From Simiduia curdlanivorans (GTDB lineage: Bacteria; Pseudomonadota; Gammaproteobacteria; Pseudomonadales; Cellvibrionaceae), in the NCBI RefSeq assembly GCF_030409605.1, contig NZ_JAUFQG010000004.1, forward strand, positions 62,001 to 126,000: a DNA stretch of 64,000 bases. Reading direction: 5' to 3'. Under the pieces are notes generated by a model, which saw nothing but the letters and a program-made list of their open reading frames with translations, was not told the origin of the DNA and searched no databases. This document shows, piece after piece, positions 50,821 to 59,729 of this stretch. The stretch's first letter is position 1, and every line of letters begins with the position of its first letter. The translations under genes were made by a program, and so were the position numbers.

Positions 50821-53556
50821 TTATCGAACCACATTGCCATCGGCATCCAGTACCTTAATGTCACCCAATTTTAACGAACTAACGCCCGCTTCAATTTTGG
50901 CTAAATCACCAACAATTACCCACACCAATTTTTCCGGTGTGATGGCCTGTGCGGCTGAGCGAACTTGATCGATGGTCAATGCCTGCACGCGATCGGCGTA
51001 AGTTATTACGTAGTCATCGGGGCGATCAAAGCGCACTTGGCCAGTCATCGCGCCTAACACGGCATTCATGGTTTCATAACTGCCCGGTAACTTCGCCACT
51101 TCATTTAACTGGTAGCGATGTAACTCATCGGCTTGCGCTGGCTTTTTACCTAAATAGTCCGTTAGTTCTTTTTGTACTTCGGCAATTGCCTCTTTAGTTT
51201 TATCCGTTTGCACGGGCGCGTAAGCCATTAAGGGCTGTTGCGCTGCAGCATCCACAATAAACGTATAGGCACCGTAGGCCCAATGCTTATCTTCGCGCAA
51301 ATTCATATTTAGGCGCGCGGTAAAAGCGCCGCCTAAAATAGTGTTGGCCATATCGACCGCCAAATTCGCGCTGTCTTTAGCCGAGGGAATTAGCTGGCCG
51401 GCTAAAATCACCGTCTGCTGCGCGCCGGGCTTATCAATAAGGTAAACACTCGAATTAGGTTGCTCTACAACTTGGTGCAACTGTTTCACCCCCTTGTCAG
51501 CTTTTGGCGCCTTCCATTTACCAAAGGCGCGCTCCAGCTCAGGCTTCAAATCGTCCAGCGACATGGCGCCCACCACAACGAGCGTCGCGTTATCGGGTCG
51601 AATCCAGCGCTCGTGATAAGCGCGCATATCGGCAATTGAAATATCCGCAACACTGGCTTCAGTGCCCGAACCCGTTAACGGAATACCGTAGGCGTGATCA
51701 TTGCCGTATAACAGTGGCGGCAATGTTCGCAGCGCCATAGACACAGGCTGGGATTTCTCCTGGCCGATACCAGCGATAGTCAGCGCGCGCTTGCGCTCCA
51801 CATCTTCAGCGCGAAAGGCCGGGTTTTGCACAATATCGGAAAAGATATCGAGGGTTTTTCTAAGGTTGCTCGACAGCGCCGATACACTAAAGCTGGTGCT
51901 GTCAACATCGCTATTAACGCCCCACACCGCCCCTAAGCCCTCTAGTTCGGCAGAAATTTCAAGTGCGTCGCGTTTCTCAGTACCCTCTAACATAACGCTG
52001 CTGGCAAATTTATTAATGCCTAATTTGCTACCGAAGTCGGCGGCATAACCGGCATCGAACATCATCGCCAAATTGACTTGCGGCACGGTATCGCGCCGAG
52101 CAAACACCACCTTTAAACCATTGCTCAACTCGGTGCGCTCGATCGCCGGAAAACTCAATGGGGGTACCGCACCAGTGTCGGGGATCTTGCTTCTATCGGC
52201 ATCGGTGCTCGCGGCATTTAAGCTTGGGAAAGGCGTTATTTCCAACACCAAATCACCCGAGCTTAACCAGCGGTTCGCCACCTTGGTGACCTGCTTGGTG
52301 TCCACCTCTTCCATGGTCAACAAGCTCTTTTTGAAGGCGCCTGGGTCACCCATATAAACCGCATTAGAGGCGAGAATATCCGACTTGCCGCCCCAGCCAC
52401 CAACTTTTTCGGCGCCGCGCACGAAGCCGGCAAACAGGCTAGTGCGCACACGCTCCAACTCTTTTTTATCCGGGCCCTTTTTCAAAAATAGGGCGATTTC
52501 TTCGTCTATCACTTGTTCGATTTGCGCCAATTCAACGCCGGGTTTGGCGTCGGCCGTGATGGTAAATAGACTGGCCAACTCAAAGGGGAAATAAGCCACA
52601 TTGACGCTAGTGGCAATTTGATCTTCGTGTACTAAGCGCTTGTACAAACGCGAATTTTTTCCGCCTGCTAAAAGCTCGGCAACAATTTGTAAAACATCGC
52701 TATCGGTGCTGGCAAGCTCTGCCGTATTCCAAGATTTATACAAACGCGCCTGAGGTACACGATCTTGGGTTTTAACGCGTTTTTGCTCAGTGCGTTTCGC
52801 AATCCAGGTTTTCTGACGCACCAGCGGCTCACCGGGTGCCACAAAACCGAAATATTTTTGCATTTTCGCTTTGGCAGTTTCGACGTCGATATCGCCGGCT
52901 AAAACCACCACCGCGTTGGAGGCGCCATAGTATTCATGGAACCAGGCCTTAACATCCTCGAGTGACGCGGCATTGAGATCGGCCATGGAGCCAATAGTAC
53001 TCCAGGAATAGGGGTGGCCTTGGGGAAAGGCGGCTGCCTGTAAAATATCCCAAGCCTTGCCATAGGGCTGATTATCACCTTGGCGCTTTTCGTTTTGTAC
53101 GACACCGCGCTGTTCATCTAACGTTTTTTGATCGATAGCACCGAGCATGTGCCCCATGCGATCAGACTCCATCCACAGCGCCATATCCAGCGCAGGCGTA
53201 GGCACAGTTTCAAAATAATTTGTGCGGTCGAGCCAAGTGGTGCCATTCATATTGGTGGCGCCGGCCTTTTCAAAGGGCTCAAAAAATTCACCCGGCGCAT
53301 TTTCGCTGCCATTGAACATCAAGTGTTCGAATAGGTGCGCGAAGCCCGTTTTACCGACCTTTTCATCCTTGGAGCCCACGTGATACCAGACGTTAACCGC
53401 CACCACGGGCGCCTTCCGGTCCGTATGCACAACCACGCGCAAACCGTTATCTAAGGTAAAGGTGTCGTAGGGGATTTGCACAGAATCGGTGAGGGGACCA
53501 GCGTTAACGGCCGAGGCCAATACAAGACAGGCCGCAGCCAAGGGCTTTTTCAGCAT
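50821..53556 (-). CDS. M16 family zinc metallopeptidase, two-unit
   Basis: The ATG at 53556 behind GGAG gives 911 residues with a signal peptide ending near SAVNAG. The N-terminal M16 unit (about 40-430) has the zinc motif HxxEH in AHLFEHLMFNG. The second unit (about 480-900) lacks it, as usual for the inactive partner half. The periplasmic enzyme probably degrades or processes peptides. It is followed by a terminator. A start at 53589 would add eleven residues before the signal peptide. Confidence 0.93.
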   Translation of the reverse strand: MLKKPLAAACLVLASAVNAGPLTDSVQIPYDTFTLDNGLRVVVHTDRKAPVVAVNVWYHVGSKDEKVGKTGFAHLFEHLMFNGSENAPGEFFEPFEKAGATNMNGTTWLDRTNYFETVPTPALDMALWMESDRMGHMLGAIDQKTLDEQRGVVQNEKRQGDNQPYGKAWDILQAAAFPQGHPYSWSTIGSMADLNAASLEDVKAWFHEYYGASNAVVVLAGDIDVETAKAKMQKYFGFVAPGEPLVRQKTWIAKRTEQKRVKTQDRVPQARLYKSWNTAELASTDSDVLQIVAELLAGGKNSRLYKRLVHEDQIATSVNVAYFPFELASLFTITADAKPGVELAQIEQVIDEEIALFLKKGPDKKELERVRTSLFAGFVRGAEKVGGWGGKSDILASNAVYMGDPGAFKKSLLTMEEVDTKQVTKVANRWLSSGDLVLEITPFPSLNAASTDADRSKIPDTGAVPPLSFPAIERTELSNGLKVVFARRDTVPQVNLAMMFDAGYAADFGSKLGINKFASSVMLEGTEKRDALEISAELEGLGAVWGVNSDVDSTSFSVSALSSNLRKTLDIFSDIVQNPAFRAEDVERKRALTIAGIGQEKSQPVSMALRTLPPLLYGNDHAYGIPLTGSGTEASVADISIADMRAYHERWIRPDNATLVVVGAMSLDDLKPELERAFGKWKAPKADKGVKQLHQVVEQPNSSVYLIDKPGAQQTVILAGQLIPSAKDSANLAVDMANTILGGAFTARLNMNLREDKHWAYGAYTFIVDAAAQQPLMAYAPVQTDKTKEAIAEVQKELTDYLGKKPAQADELHRYQLNEVAKLPGSYETMNAVLGAMTGQVRFDRPDDYVITYADRVQALTIDQVRSAAQAITPEKLVWVIVGDLAKIEAGVSSLKLGDIKVLDADGNVVR

Positions 53557-53753
53557 GGGTAAACTCCATTTATTAACAGGTAGCTGCACCGCAAAGAGCG
53601 GTGTAAATGCAGCAGATTACCGCACTGACCCAAGTAAGCAAGCCTATCAAACCCAGAAATGCGAGCATTCATCGCAGATCAACAGAGACAAAGTGCCTCA
53701 CCCTCAAACCCCTTTTCTTGCCTTCTGGCCTGTAGCCTGCGGGGGCCGGCCAT

Positions 53754-53914
53754 GCAGCTTACGGCTTGCGGCTTGCGGCTTGCGGCTTGCGGCTTGCGGC
53801 TTGCGGCTTGCGGCTTGCGGCTTGCGGCTTGCGGCTTGCGGCTTGCGGCTTGCGGCTTGCGGCTTGCGGCTTGCGGCTTGCGGCTTGCGGCTTGCGGCTT
53901 GCGGCTTGCGGCTT
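53754..53914. repeat. Heptamer minisatellite, 21 perfect units plus 2 variants
   Basis: Units GCAGCTT (53754) and ACGGCTT (53761) lead into 21 exact copies of GCGGCTT from 53768 to 53914, and GCGGCC follows. Degenerate units occur just upstream (GCCTGTA, GCCTGCG near 53731). Because 7 and 3 share no factor, each reading frame gives a 7-residue peptide repeat without stops, which creates false open frames on both strands. It lies between cobO and the M16 peptidase gene. Copy number is expected to vary. Confidence 0.97.
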
Positions 53915-54003
53915 GCGGCCAATAATCCTCTGCCGCACGCCCAGTAACCTGCAACCTCCTTTCGCCTAGCAGCACCAACTTTTGGTCCTTTAAGCTGCCC
54001 CCC

Positions 54004-54606
54004 CTACCACTCAATCCCTTTTTGCGCCGCCACACCGGCGTGAAAGGCGTGCTTAATCGCTTTCACTTCGCTGAAGGTATCAGCTAGGTCCTGTAAATAT
54101 TGCTTGGCGCCGCGGCCGGTGATAATCACGCTTTGATCTTTCGGCCGGGCTTTAATCGCCTCGATAATCACATTTTTATCGAGATACTTGTAATTCAACA
54201 TGTAGGTGAGTTCATCAAACACCACCAAGCGCACCTCGGGGTCGCTCAATAAGTGCTTGCAGCTAGCCCAACACTGCTCTGCCGCGCGCTTGTCTTGCTC
54301 GGCGTCTTGCGTCTCCCATGTAAAGCCCGTGCCCATCACATGAAATTCAACATTCGGGAGCTTTTCTAAAATATTCCGCTCACCGCAGGCCCAGGTGCCT
54401 TTAATAAACTGAACAATACCCACATTAAAACCATGGCCCGCAGCGCGAACGGCCGTGCCGAAAGCAGAAGAGCTTTTGCCCTTGCCATCGCCGGTGAGCA
54501 CGATCACCACGCCGCGCTCTTCTGTTGCGCGGGCCACAGCGGCGTCCACCAAGCGCTTGCGCTGAGCCATACGCTCTTTATGTTTAGTGGCTTTTTCATC
54601 TGTCAT
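54004..54606 (-). CDS. cobO: Corrinoid adenosyltransferase
   Basis: The ATG at 54606, behind AAGGT, gives 200 residues, the family length; an upstream start at 54645 is less likely. The P-loop is VLTGDGKGKSSSAFGTAVRA near residue 40. It is followed by QFIKGTWACGERN and the Walker-B-like VVFDELTYMLNY. It adenosylates cobalamin or its precursor using ATP. It lies 69 bases after the DUF4198 gene on the same strand and may be read with the iron-uptake cluster. No cobalamin riboswitch was seen in front of it. Confidence 0.94.
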   Translation of the reverse strand: MTDEKATKHKERMAQRKRLVDAAVARATEERGVVIVLTGDGKGKSSSAFGTAVRAAGHGFNVGIVQFIKGTWACGERNILEKLPNVEFHVMGTGFTWETQDAEQDKRAAEQCWASCKHLLSDPEVRLVVFDELTYMLNYKYLDKNVIIEAIKARPKDQSVIITGRGAKQYLQDLADTFSEVKAIKHAFHAGVAAQKGIEW

Positions 54607-54675
54607 TTTATTTACCTTAATTTCCACGTTAGCCATGGCGATCACTATACCGAACTGATCGCTTGGCCGCTGAAA

Positions 54676-55509
54676 TTAAGGTTTAAGTACATCCAGCGTT
54701 AGGTAATAGCTATACATGACTTTGGCTATCGTCTTATCGCTCGACGCGGTTTCAACACCGGCTTCAAGCAGGTAGCGCCCAGCGCCCTGCCATTCAACAC
54801 TGACCTTGCCATCGCCATCAGTTGTGTAGGTTTTTTCCGCTTGCTGATCGCGGTAGCGCGTGCCCTCGGGTAATAGGGTTAGCGTTAAGTTTTTGGCCGG
54901 CTTACCGTCCATCAAAAATTGAAACCGCGCAGGTTCGTCAGCATAGAGTGCATTAGGATGGTCAATAATTTGCAAGCTAATACCTGGCTCTGGCTGTTCA
55001 GGCTTCACAATCGACGGCTGCCCTAAGGTTACATAGGTTTCTATGCGAGAAACCGATGCCATGTACTTCACATCCTTTGCATCTTCAGGCAACTCGCGGG
55101 CTAATTTATCCCGCGGCCCTCGTGCACGCTTAACCTCTTTACTGCCCGGCACCGTGTATGCGACAAAGTACATCGGCTCACCACCACTCATAATACGGTA
55201 GCTACCCTGCTCTTTTATGTGAACCTCAAAACTCGAGCGGCGCTTGCTCTGTATTGGGTTGCCTAACGCTTCTGCTTTGCCAGAGGGTGAGAGCACGGAA
55301 ATATCATCCAGCGGCATGCCCTTGTCCACGTAAAACACATTATTTGACGCGGTGTAGTCCACACTTACCCACTCGGCATCGCTCAATGAAAAGTCGGTGG
55401 GCAAAAGCCAACGCTTGTGCGCCTGAGCGCTGCCAACAGCGCAACATAACGCAATAGAAACCAATACCTTTAAGGCATTTTTTGAACGGTTAGACAGTAA
55501 AGCTCGCAT
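54676..55509 (-). CDS. DUF4198 domain protein, periplasmic
   Basis: The ATG at 55509 behind AGGAG gives 277 residues with a signal peptide ending about GSAQAH. The DUF4198 mark HKRWLLPTDF follows directly. DUF4198 proteins are linked to TonB receptors and metal uptake, but their biochemical role is not settled. The C-terminal half has an immunoglobulin-like beta pattern (TTDGDGKVSVEWQGAGRYLL). It lies 54 bases after the DUF2271 gene, in the same direction. Confidence 0.85.
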   Translation of the reverse strand: MRALLSNRSKNALKVLVSIALCCAVGSAQAHKRWLLPTDFSLSDAEWVSVDYTASNNVFYVDKGMPLDDISVLSPSGKAEALGNPIQSKRRSSFEVHIKEQGSYRIMSGGEPMYFVAYTVPGSKEVKRARGPRDKLARELPEDAKDVKYMASVSRIETYVTLGQPSIVKPEQPEPGISLQIIDHPNALYADEPARFQFLMDGKPAKNLTLTLLPEGTRYRDQQAEKTYTTDGDGKVSVEWQGAGRYLLEAGVETASSDKTIAKVMYSYYLTLDVLKP

Positions 55510-55563
55510 GAAATGAACTCCTCGACATTTGAGTTTCAACTAGGATGAATGAAATTTCGGGTT

Positions 55564-56034
55564 TTACGGTGCAACTGAAAAAGAAACTTGCCCTAACTCT
55601 GAGCGACCTTGCTCAGTGTGAGTCCACGATTGCCCCTGCCAATGCAAGGGCACCTTGATATGCTCGCGCCCCCCCACTTCACGCACGGCTTCAATATTCA
55701 AGGTGTAATTACCAGAGGGAAGATCGACAACCTTACGTTCCTGATACATGCCTGGCTTACGGGTCGCGCCCGACACACCATCAATCGGGAAAGCCAAAGT
55801 ACTCCCCCCCCGTCGCCACCAACTGCGTAAGTCCCGGAACCACTTTTCCTGTTCAACCCAAACTAGAATCTGGGCGTGCGGTTCGCGCCTATCGGTCTCA
55901 ACCCACACGGCTACATAGGGGCGATGGTATTCAGCCGTATCAATTTTTGGTATCTCAAACTCAACCTCGAGTTGCGCCGACCAAGCGACAGTAGAAAAAA
56001 CAAATAAAAAACAGGTGAAAAAATATTTAGTCAT
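55564..56034 (-). CDS. DUF2271 domain protein, periplasmic
   Basis: The ATG at 56034 overlaps the stop of the preceding PepSY gene (ATGA) and gives 156 residues with a signal peptide ending VAWSAQ. The rest matches DUF2271: VEFEIPKIDTAEYHRPYVAV, FRDLRSWWRR and the end segment ELGQVSFSV. Function is unknown, but genes of this family usually travel with PepSY membrane proteins and TonB receptors. The longer frame to 56193 runs into the PepSY gene and is not used. Confidence 0.87.
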   Translation of the reverse strand: MTKYFFTCFLFVFSTVAWSAQLEVEFEIPKIDTAEYHRPYVAVWVETDRREPHAQILVWVEQEKWFRDLRSWWRRGGSTLAFPIDGVSGATRKPGMYQERKVVDLPSGNYTLNIEAVREVGGREHIKVPLHWQGQSWTHTEQGRSELGQVSFSVAP

Positions 56035-56621
56035 GGCACAAATACCCAGAACAACAACACAGGAAGTGCAGCACCTAAAAGCACAAGCGGCCAAGTGGAT
56101 GCACGTTTTTTTGCGTAAACAAACAATAAAAATAAGCCGGTAAGAGAGAAAAAAATGCACACTATTGCGGCCACATCGATAAACAATAACCAAGCACTAC
56201 CCGCATGCCGACCTTTATGCAAATCGTTGATTAGGGCAACAGCGCCATCATCTACTTGCTCCAATGTCATGACACCACTGGTTAGGTCCAGCAGCACAGT
56301 TGAGATACCGCCAGGACGCTGATAATCCAGCACCCATTCCACATCGTCGCGCTCAATGTTGCGCGGCACAGGGAGATGCCAAGCATGATTAATGGCCTTG
56401 GCCACTGCAGCCAACTGATCTGTTTCACTGGCCTGGTTAAACTCCGCCAGCCAAATATCCGGCTGCTGAATAACACTTACCTCTACTTTCGGCGCGGCTT
56501 TAAACCAATCAGGGTGATTGAGCGTGATGCCCGTTACCGAGAAAAATAATAAGCTGGCCAAACCCAAGGCAGAGCTAATCCAATGGGTAGTTCGACTAAT
56601 TTTTGAAAAGGTTGGATTCAT
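56031..56621 (-). CDS. PepSY-associated membrane protein
   Basis: The 196-residue protein has an N-terminal membrane helix (about 14-35) and a periplasmic middle part. Two C-terminal helices follow (about 145-170 and 177-195). The segment DLHKGRHAGSAWLLFIDVAA is the PepSY_TM signature, and a similar helix with an HWISSALGLASLLFF pattern opens the chain. These proteins are related to ferric-siderophore reductases of the inner membrane, though no haem or flavin motif is certain here. It lies 46 bases after the TonB receptor and overlaps DUF2271. Confidence 0.85.
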   Translation of the reverse strand: MNPTFSKISRTTHWISSALGLASLLFFSVTGITLNHPDWFKAAPKVEVSVIQQPDIWLAEFNQASETDQLAAVAKAINHAWHLPVPRNIERDDVEWVLDYQRPGGISTVLLDLTSGVMTLEQVDDGAVALINDLHKGRHAGSAWLLFIDVAAIVCIFFSLTGLFLLFVYAKKRASTWPLVLLGAALPVLLFWVFVP

Positions 56622-56667
56622 AATAAAAATGAGCGCTGAACTAGCGCTCGAAGGAGCGACCTAAAAG

Positions 56668-58623
56668 CTAAAATTCGTAAGATGCGGTTAATTTGAAATT
56701 TCTACCCGGTTCGTAGTCATTTAATATTAACTCACCAAATACCGGATGCACTGTATCGCCAACGCGCGAGGCGTGAGAGGTGTATTGTTCGTTAAACACA
56801 TTGTCCACACCGGCAATCAGGGCCAAGCCCTGTATCGCTGCTGGCTGCCACTGAGCAGAAAAATTATGGACGTCGTAGGCCGGTTTTTCCTGTGTCTTTT
56901 CCTCTGCATGCCACTGGGAATTCCACGATAAATCGACGTCGGCAAGCCTGTAACTAAAGGCCAAACCGAAACTATCACCCACTTCTCTATCGAGACTATT
57001 GGTTGCACTCGTATCGTGCGTGTCACTACGCGAGCGAGCAAAGGTGAACAGTGCGGTAAACTCTTCCAGCTGATAGTTAGCGCTAAACTCGCCACCGGTA
57101 ATACCCACATCGCCTAAGTTGACATCTTGCAGGCTTGAGTAACTGATGTAGTTTTCAATCTCGGTTTGGAAAAGATTAAAACCGGTCGTAAACTCATCTG
57201 CGCCTAAAAAATTATCTTGCGAAAAACGCACGCCCACTTGGTCATTGCGCGCAGTTTCAGGCTTCAGCGCAGGATTGGGAGTTTTGCCATAGCCAGCGCC
57301 GACCAACACTTCAGTTAATTCCGGTGCCTTAAACACTTCCGTAGAGCTGGCCAGTAGTTGCCAGCTGTCGGTGACAAACCATTCAGCCGCCAGTGCAAAA
57401 CTGGTATCGCTAAAATCTTCTTCAACGGATACCGCATCCATAGTAACCTGATCGTAGCGCACACCGGGTGTCACAAAGAATGTGTCGGTAAGGCTTAAAC
57501 GGTCTTGAATATAAATCGCATCGAGCCGCTGCTCTTCGCCACCTAACCTCACGCCACCAGTTATGTATTCCGTGGTGTAGGTATTGCTCTCTAGGCCCGC
57601 ACTCAGCAAATGCTCTACACCGGCGCTAAAAGGCAACTGGGTCAGAAAGGTAACACCCGTATTTTCCGCGCTGCCTTCGGTAATCACACTGAGATTGTCT
57701 CGTTCGAGATCGTAACTATTGCTGTACAGGTTCGCCGATAGCATCAGCTCATTTTGCAATTCACCCTGATAACCTAAGTTCCACGTTTCGCGACCAAACT
57801 CTGTGGGGTAGAGCGTGGCACCGGAAATAGCGGCATTCGTTGCCACGCCCATATCGGGGCGCGGCGTGTAATCACCTTTATCTTGATACTTGTCAAAACT
57901 CAGCGTCAGGCGATGGTCCTGGTTAATATTCCAGCCGGCTTTAACTAAGCCATTATTCTGCACACCGTCATTGCCGAGAATTTCAGTGCCATCGCCATCT
58001 TCGAAATTATCGCGGTCATTCTGATTCACATAAGCCAATAAATCGACACTGTCGCTCAGCTGACCGTAGGCGGTGAAGGAGCCCGACAAGGAAGCGTTGG
58101 AGTTATAACCTAACTGCACTCGCGAGCCGAAGCGCTCGCCCTGCAATAAATCTTGGGCCGATTTGGTTTCAAACCTAACTGCGCCACCTAGGGCACCCGT
58201 CAATACCGAATTGGCACCCACATCGATATCCACTGAGCGTAAAATATCCGGGTTAATTAACAGGTTTCCCATGTGGTGAAACATATAATTGGTTTGCTTT
58301 GCACCGTCGATTGTGACGTTGAGATTGCGATCGTCTAGGCCGCGAATGTTGATGCGCTGGTTAACTGAATGGGTACCGCCAATGTCCACACCGGGGATAT
58401 CGCGCATTAACTCACTTAAGTGATCTGCCTGCTTGGTGGCAATTTGATTTTCACCGAGGAAAACCGAAGAGCTTTTGACCTGAGTTGCCCACACCTGCAC
58501 GGTTTCAATCGAAGTACTAGCGGCGGCAGCCGGCTCTTGCTCTACATCAACATCCACTGTACCTGCAGCTAACACCGACTGTGCTAGCGCAAAACTTAGC
58601 AGCCCCAAACTAAACGTTTTCAT
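56668..58623 (-). CDS. TonB-dependent outer-membrane receptor (iron/haem type)
   Basis: The ATG at 58623 gives 651 residues with a clean signal peptide (MKTFSLGLLSFALAQSVLAA); an ATG at 58647 would leave almost no leader after the predicted start of transcription. The TonB box region is near ETVQVWA. The plug (about 50-160) has RINIRGLDDRNLNVTIDGAK and NSVLTGALGGAVRFETKSA. A 22-strand barrel follows and ends in phenylalanine (ASYEF). The plug resembles haem/haemoglobin receptors, but the HRR-type haem motif is not clear, so the substrate is uncertain. A Fur box covers its promoter. Confidence 0.93.
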   Translation of the reverse strand: MKTFSLGLLSFALAQSVLAAGTVDVDVEQEPAAAASTSIETVQVWATQVKSSSVFLGENQIATKQADHLSELMRDIPGVDIGGTHSVNQRINIRGLDDRNLNVTIDGAKQTNYMFHHMGNLLINPDILRSVDIDVGANSVLTGALGGAVRFETKSAQDLLQGERFGSRVQLGYNSNASLSGSFTAYGQLSDSVDLLAYVNQNDRDNFEDGDGTEILGNDGVQNNGLVKAGWNINQDHRLTLSFDKYQDKGDYTPRPDMGVATNAAISGATLYPTEFGRETWNLGYQGELQNELMLSANLYSNSYDLERDNLSVITEGSAENTGVTFLTQLPFSAGVEHLLSAGLESNTYTTEYITGGVRLGGEEQRLDAIYIQDRLSLTDTFFVTPGVRYDQVTMDAVSVEEDFSDTSFALAAEWFVTDSWQLLASSTEVFKAPELTEVLVGAGYGKTPNPALKPETARNDQVGVRFSQDNFLGADEFTTGFNLFQTEIENYISYSSLQDVNLGDVGITGGEFSANYQLEEFTALFTFARSRSDTHDTSATNSLDREVGDSFGLAFSYRLADVDLSWNSQWHAEEKTQEKPAYDVHNFSAQWQPAAIQGLALIAGVDNVFNEQYTSHASRVGDTVHPVFGELILNDYEPGRNFKLTASYEF

Positions 58624-58656
58624 ATCTCGGTCCATTATCAATGCCAAATAATCGGT

Positions 58657-58687
58657 GAATGATAATGATTCGCATCAATACAATCAA
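58657..58687 (-). promoter_or_regulatory. Fur-box-covered promoter of the TonB receptor
   Basis: On the minus strand TTGATT (58687-58682) and TATCAT (58664-58659) form a -35/-10 pair with 17-base spacing. The 19-bp sequence at 58657-58675, GAATGATAATGATTCGCAT on plus, is a good match to the Fur consensus. It overlaps the -10 box, so iron-loaded Fur should block transcription. Confidence 0.82.
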
Positions 58688-58717
58688 TGCAAATAAGAAT
58701 TATTTTTATTTATATTA

Positions 58718-59422
58718 TTAGGTATGCGTTCGCACTCGACGGTTCAGCGTGCGCCTAAAGGCGTAAAAGCTGAGAACCAGGCCGGTCAACACGAAACAAA
58801 AAGCTAACCAAGCGAATAGACGCAGCAAGATATTGTTGAAATTGTCGCCGTCGCCATAGTCCATGATGTGTAAACGCCAGAGTGCATCGTACCAAACCCA
58901 GTAGTTAGTCCTTACTTTCAAGTACTCGCCTCGATCGTTCAAATACAAGCGCGCATCGTCAAATACGGCCTGCCACACCCCCGTCTGGCCATACAACTCA
59001 TCGACCAAGCCAAGTAACCGCGGCTCGCTAGTATCCAGCCAGCGCACCTCTCGCAGCTCTCCCGAACCCAGGTAGAGCTCACCAGCAAAAGCGGCCACAG
59101 CCAAGGCATCAACCTTACCCACCTCAACCCCTTGGTGGTTCAACCAACGCTGGCCGCGCGCAAGCTCCAGCTTTATTAACGGCCCTTGGGCACTGGCCAC
59201 CGCCGTAGCGGACTGAACCCCTTCAACCCCAGCGACGAGATGTGACCAGTGCGCTGGCATTGGCACAGCAGCGGGTTGCCGCACATAATCACCGCCTTTA
59301 ACCAGCTCAGTAAATGGCACTGTGGCAAAAACGACACCCCCCAAAACCCAGACGAATATTTGCGCAAAAATAAAATATGACAAGTATTTATGCAGTTGCC
59401 AGGCCGCTCGCTTTAACTTCAT
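58718..59422 (-). CDS. PepSY-associated membrane protein
   Basis: The ATG at 59422, with GAGGGG upstream, gives 234 residues; a TTG at 59440 is less likely. It has an N-terminal membrane helix with a histidine just before it (WQLHKYLSYFIFAQIFVWVL). A periplasmic PepSY-like part and a C-terminal helix (about 205-228) follow. The pair WRLHIMDYGDGDNFNN precedes the last helix. It stands 95 bases before the TonB receptor gene on the same strand. A role in reducing or handling iron taken up by the receptor is inference. Confidence 0.82.
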   Translation of the reverse strand: MKLKRAAWQLHKYLSYFIFAQIFVWVLGGVVFATVPFTELVKGGDYVRQPAAVPMPAHWSHLVAGVEGVQSATAVASAQGPLIKLELARGQRWLNHQGVEVGKVDALAVAAFAGELYLGSGELREVRWLDTSEPRLLGLVDELYGQTGVWQAVFDDARLYLNDRGEYLKVRTNYWVWYDALWRLHIMDYGDGDNFNNILLRLFAWLAFCFVLTGLVLSFYAFRRTLNRRVRTHT

Positions 59423-59495
59423 TGGCGCTCTACCCCTCAAAATGTTACATGGTTAGTGTGCCTACTTGCGTCATTAGTTTGAATCGCCACTTGGT

Positions 59496-59521
59496 ATGAT
59501 CACTCAACCAATGGTGATCAT
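59496..59521. promoter_or_regulatory. Inverted repeat upstream of tpsB
   Basis: ATGATCAC at 59496-59503 pairs with GTGATCAT at 59514-59521 across 10 bases. It lies between the divergent PepSY and TpsB genes, about 210 bases before tpsB, and could be an operator. Confidence 0.55.
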
Positions 59522-59616
59522 GAGGCGTGCAGAACGGCCTCCCGCTCAGCTAGATACAAGCCTAAATTAGCTCCCAAGGCGCTACAACTCCGGTGCGAAT
59601 TTCACTGCGAACAGGC

Positions 59617-59649
59617 TTAGCTAAACCCGTCTCACCGTCAGCTAAGCGC
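59617..59649. other. Inverted repeat / stem-loop in the tpsB leader
   Basis: GCTTAGCT (59617-59624) pairs with AGCTAAGC (59642-59649) around 17 bases. It is followed about 80 bases later by the tpsB start. Its role is unknown. Confidence 0.5.
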
Positions 59650-59729
59650 TTGATATTTATAGCAATAGTAATCAGGCGGGCCGAACCACATGGGCTATAC
59701 TTGCTAGGCTATTGCCCACGGAGGTTCCA

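Noticed and set aside
53489..54035. Open frames on both strands that span the heptamer array
   Set aside because: Their residues are almost only a 7-residue repeat made by the minisatellite in any frame. There is no independent coding evidence.
54607..54675. Possible cobalamin riboswitch before cobO
   Set aside because: The gap is too short and no conserved box or fold of that riboswitch is visible.
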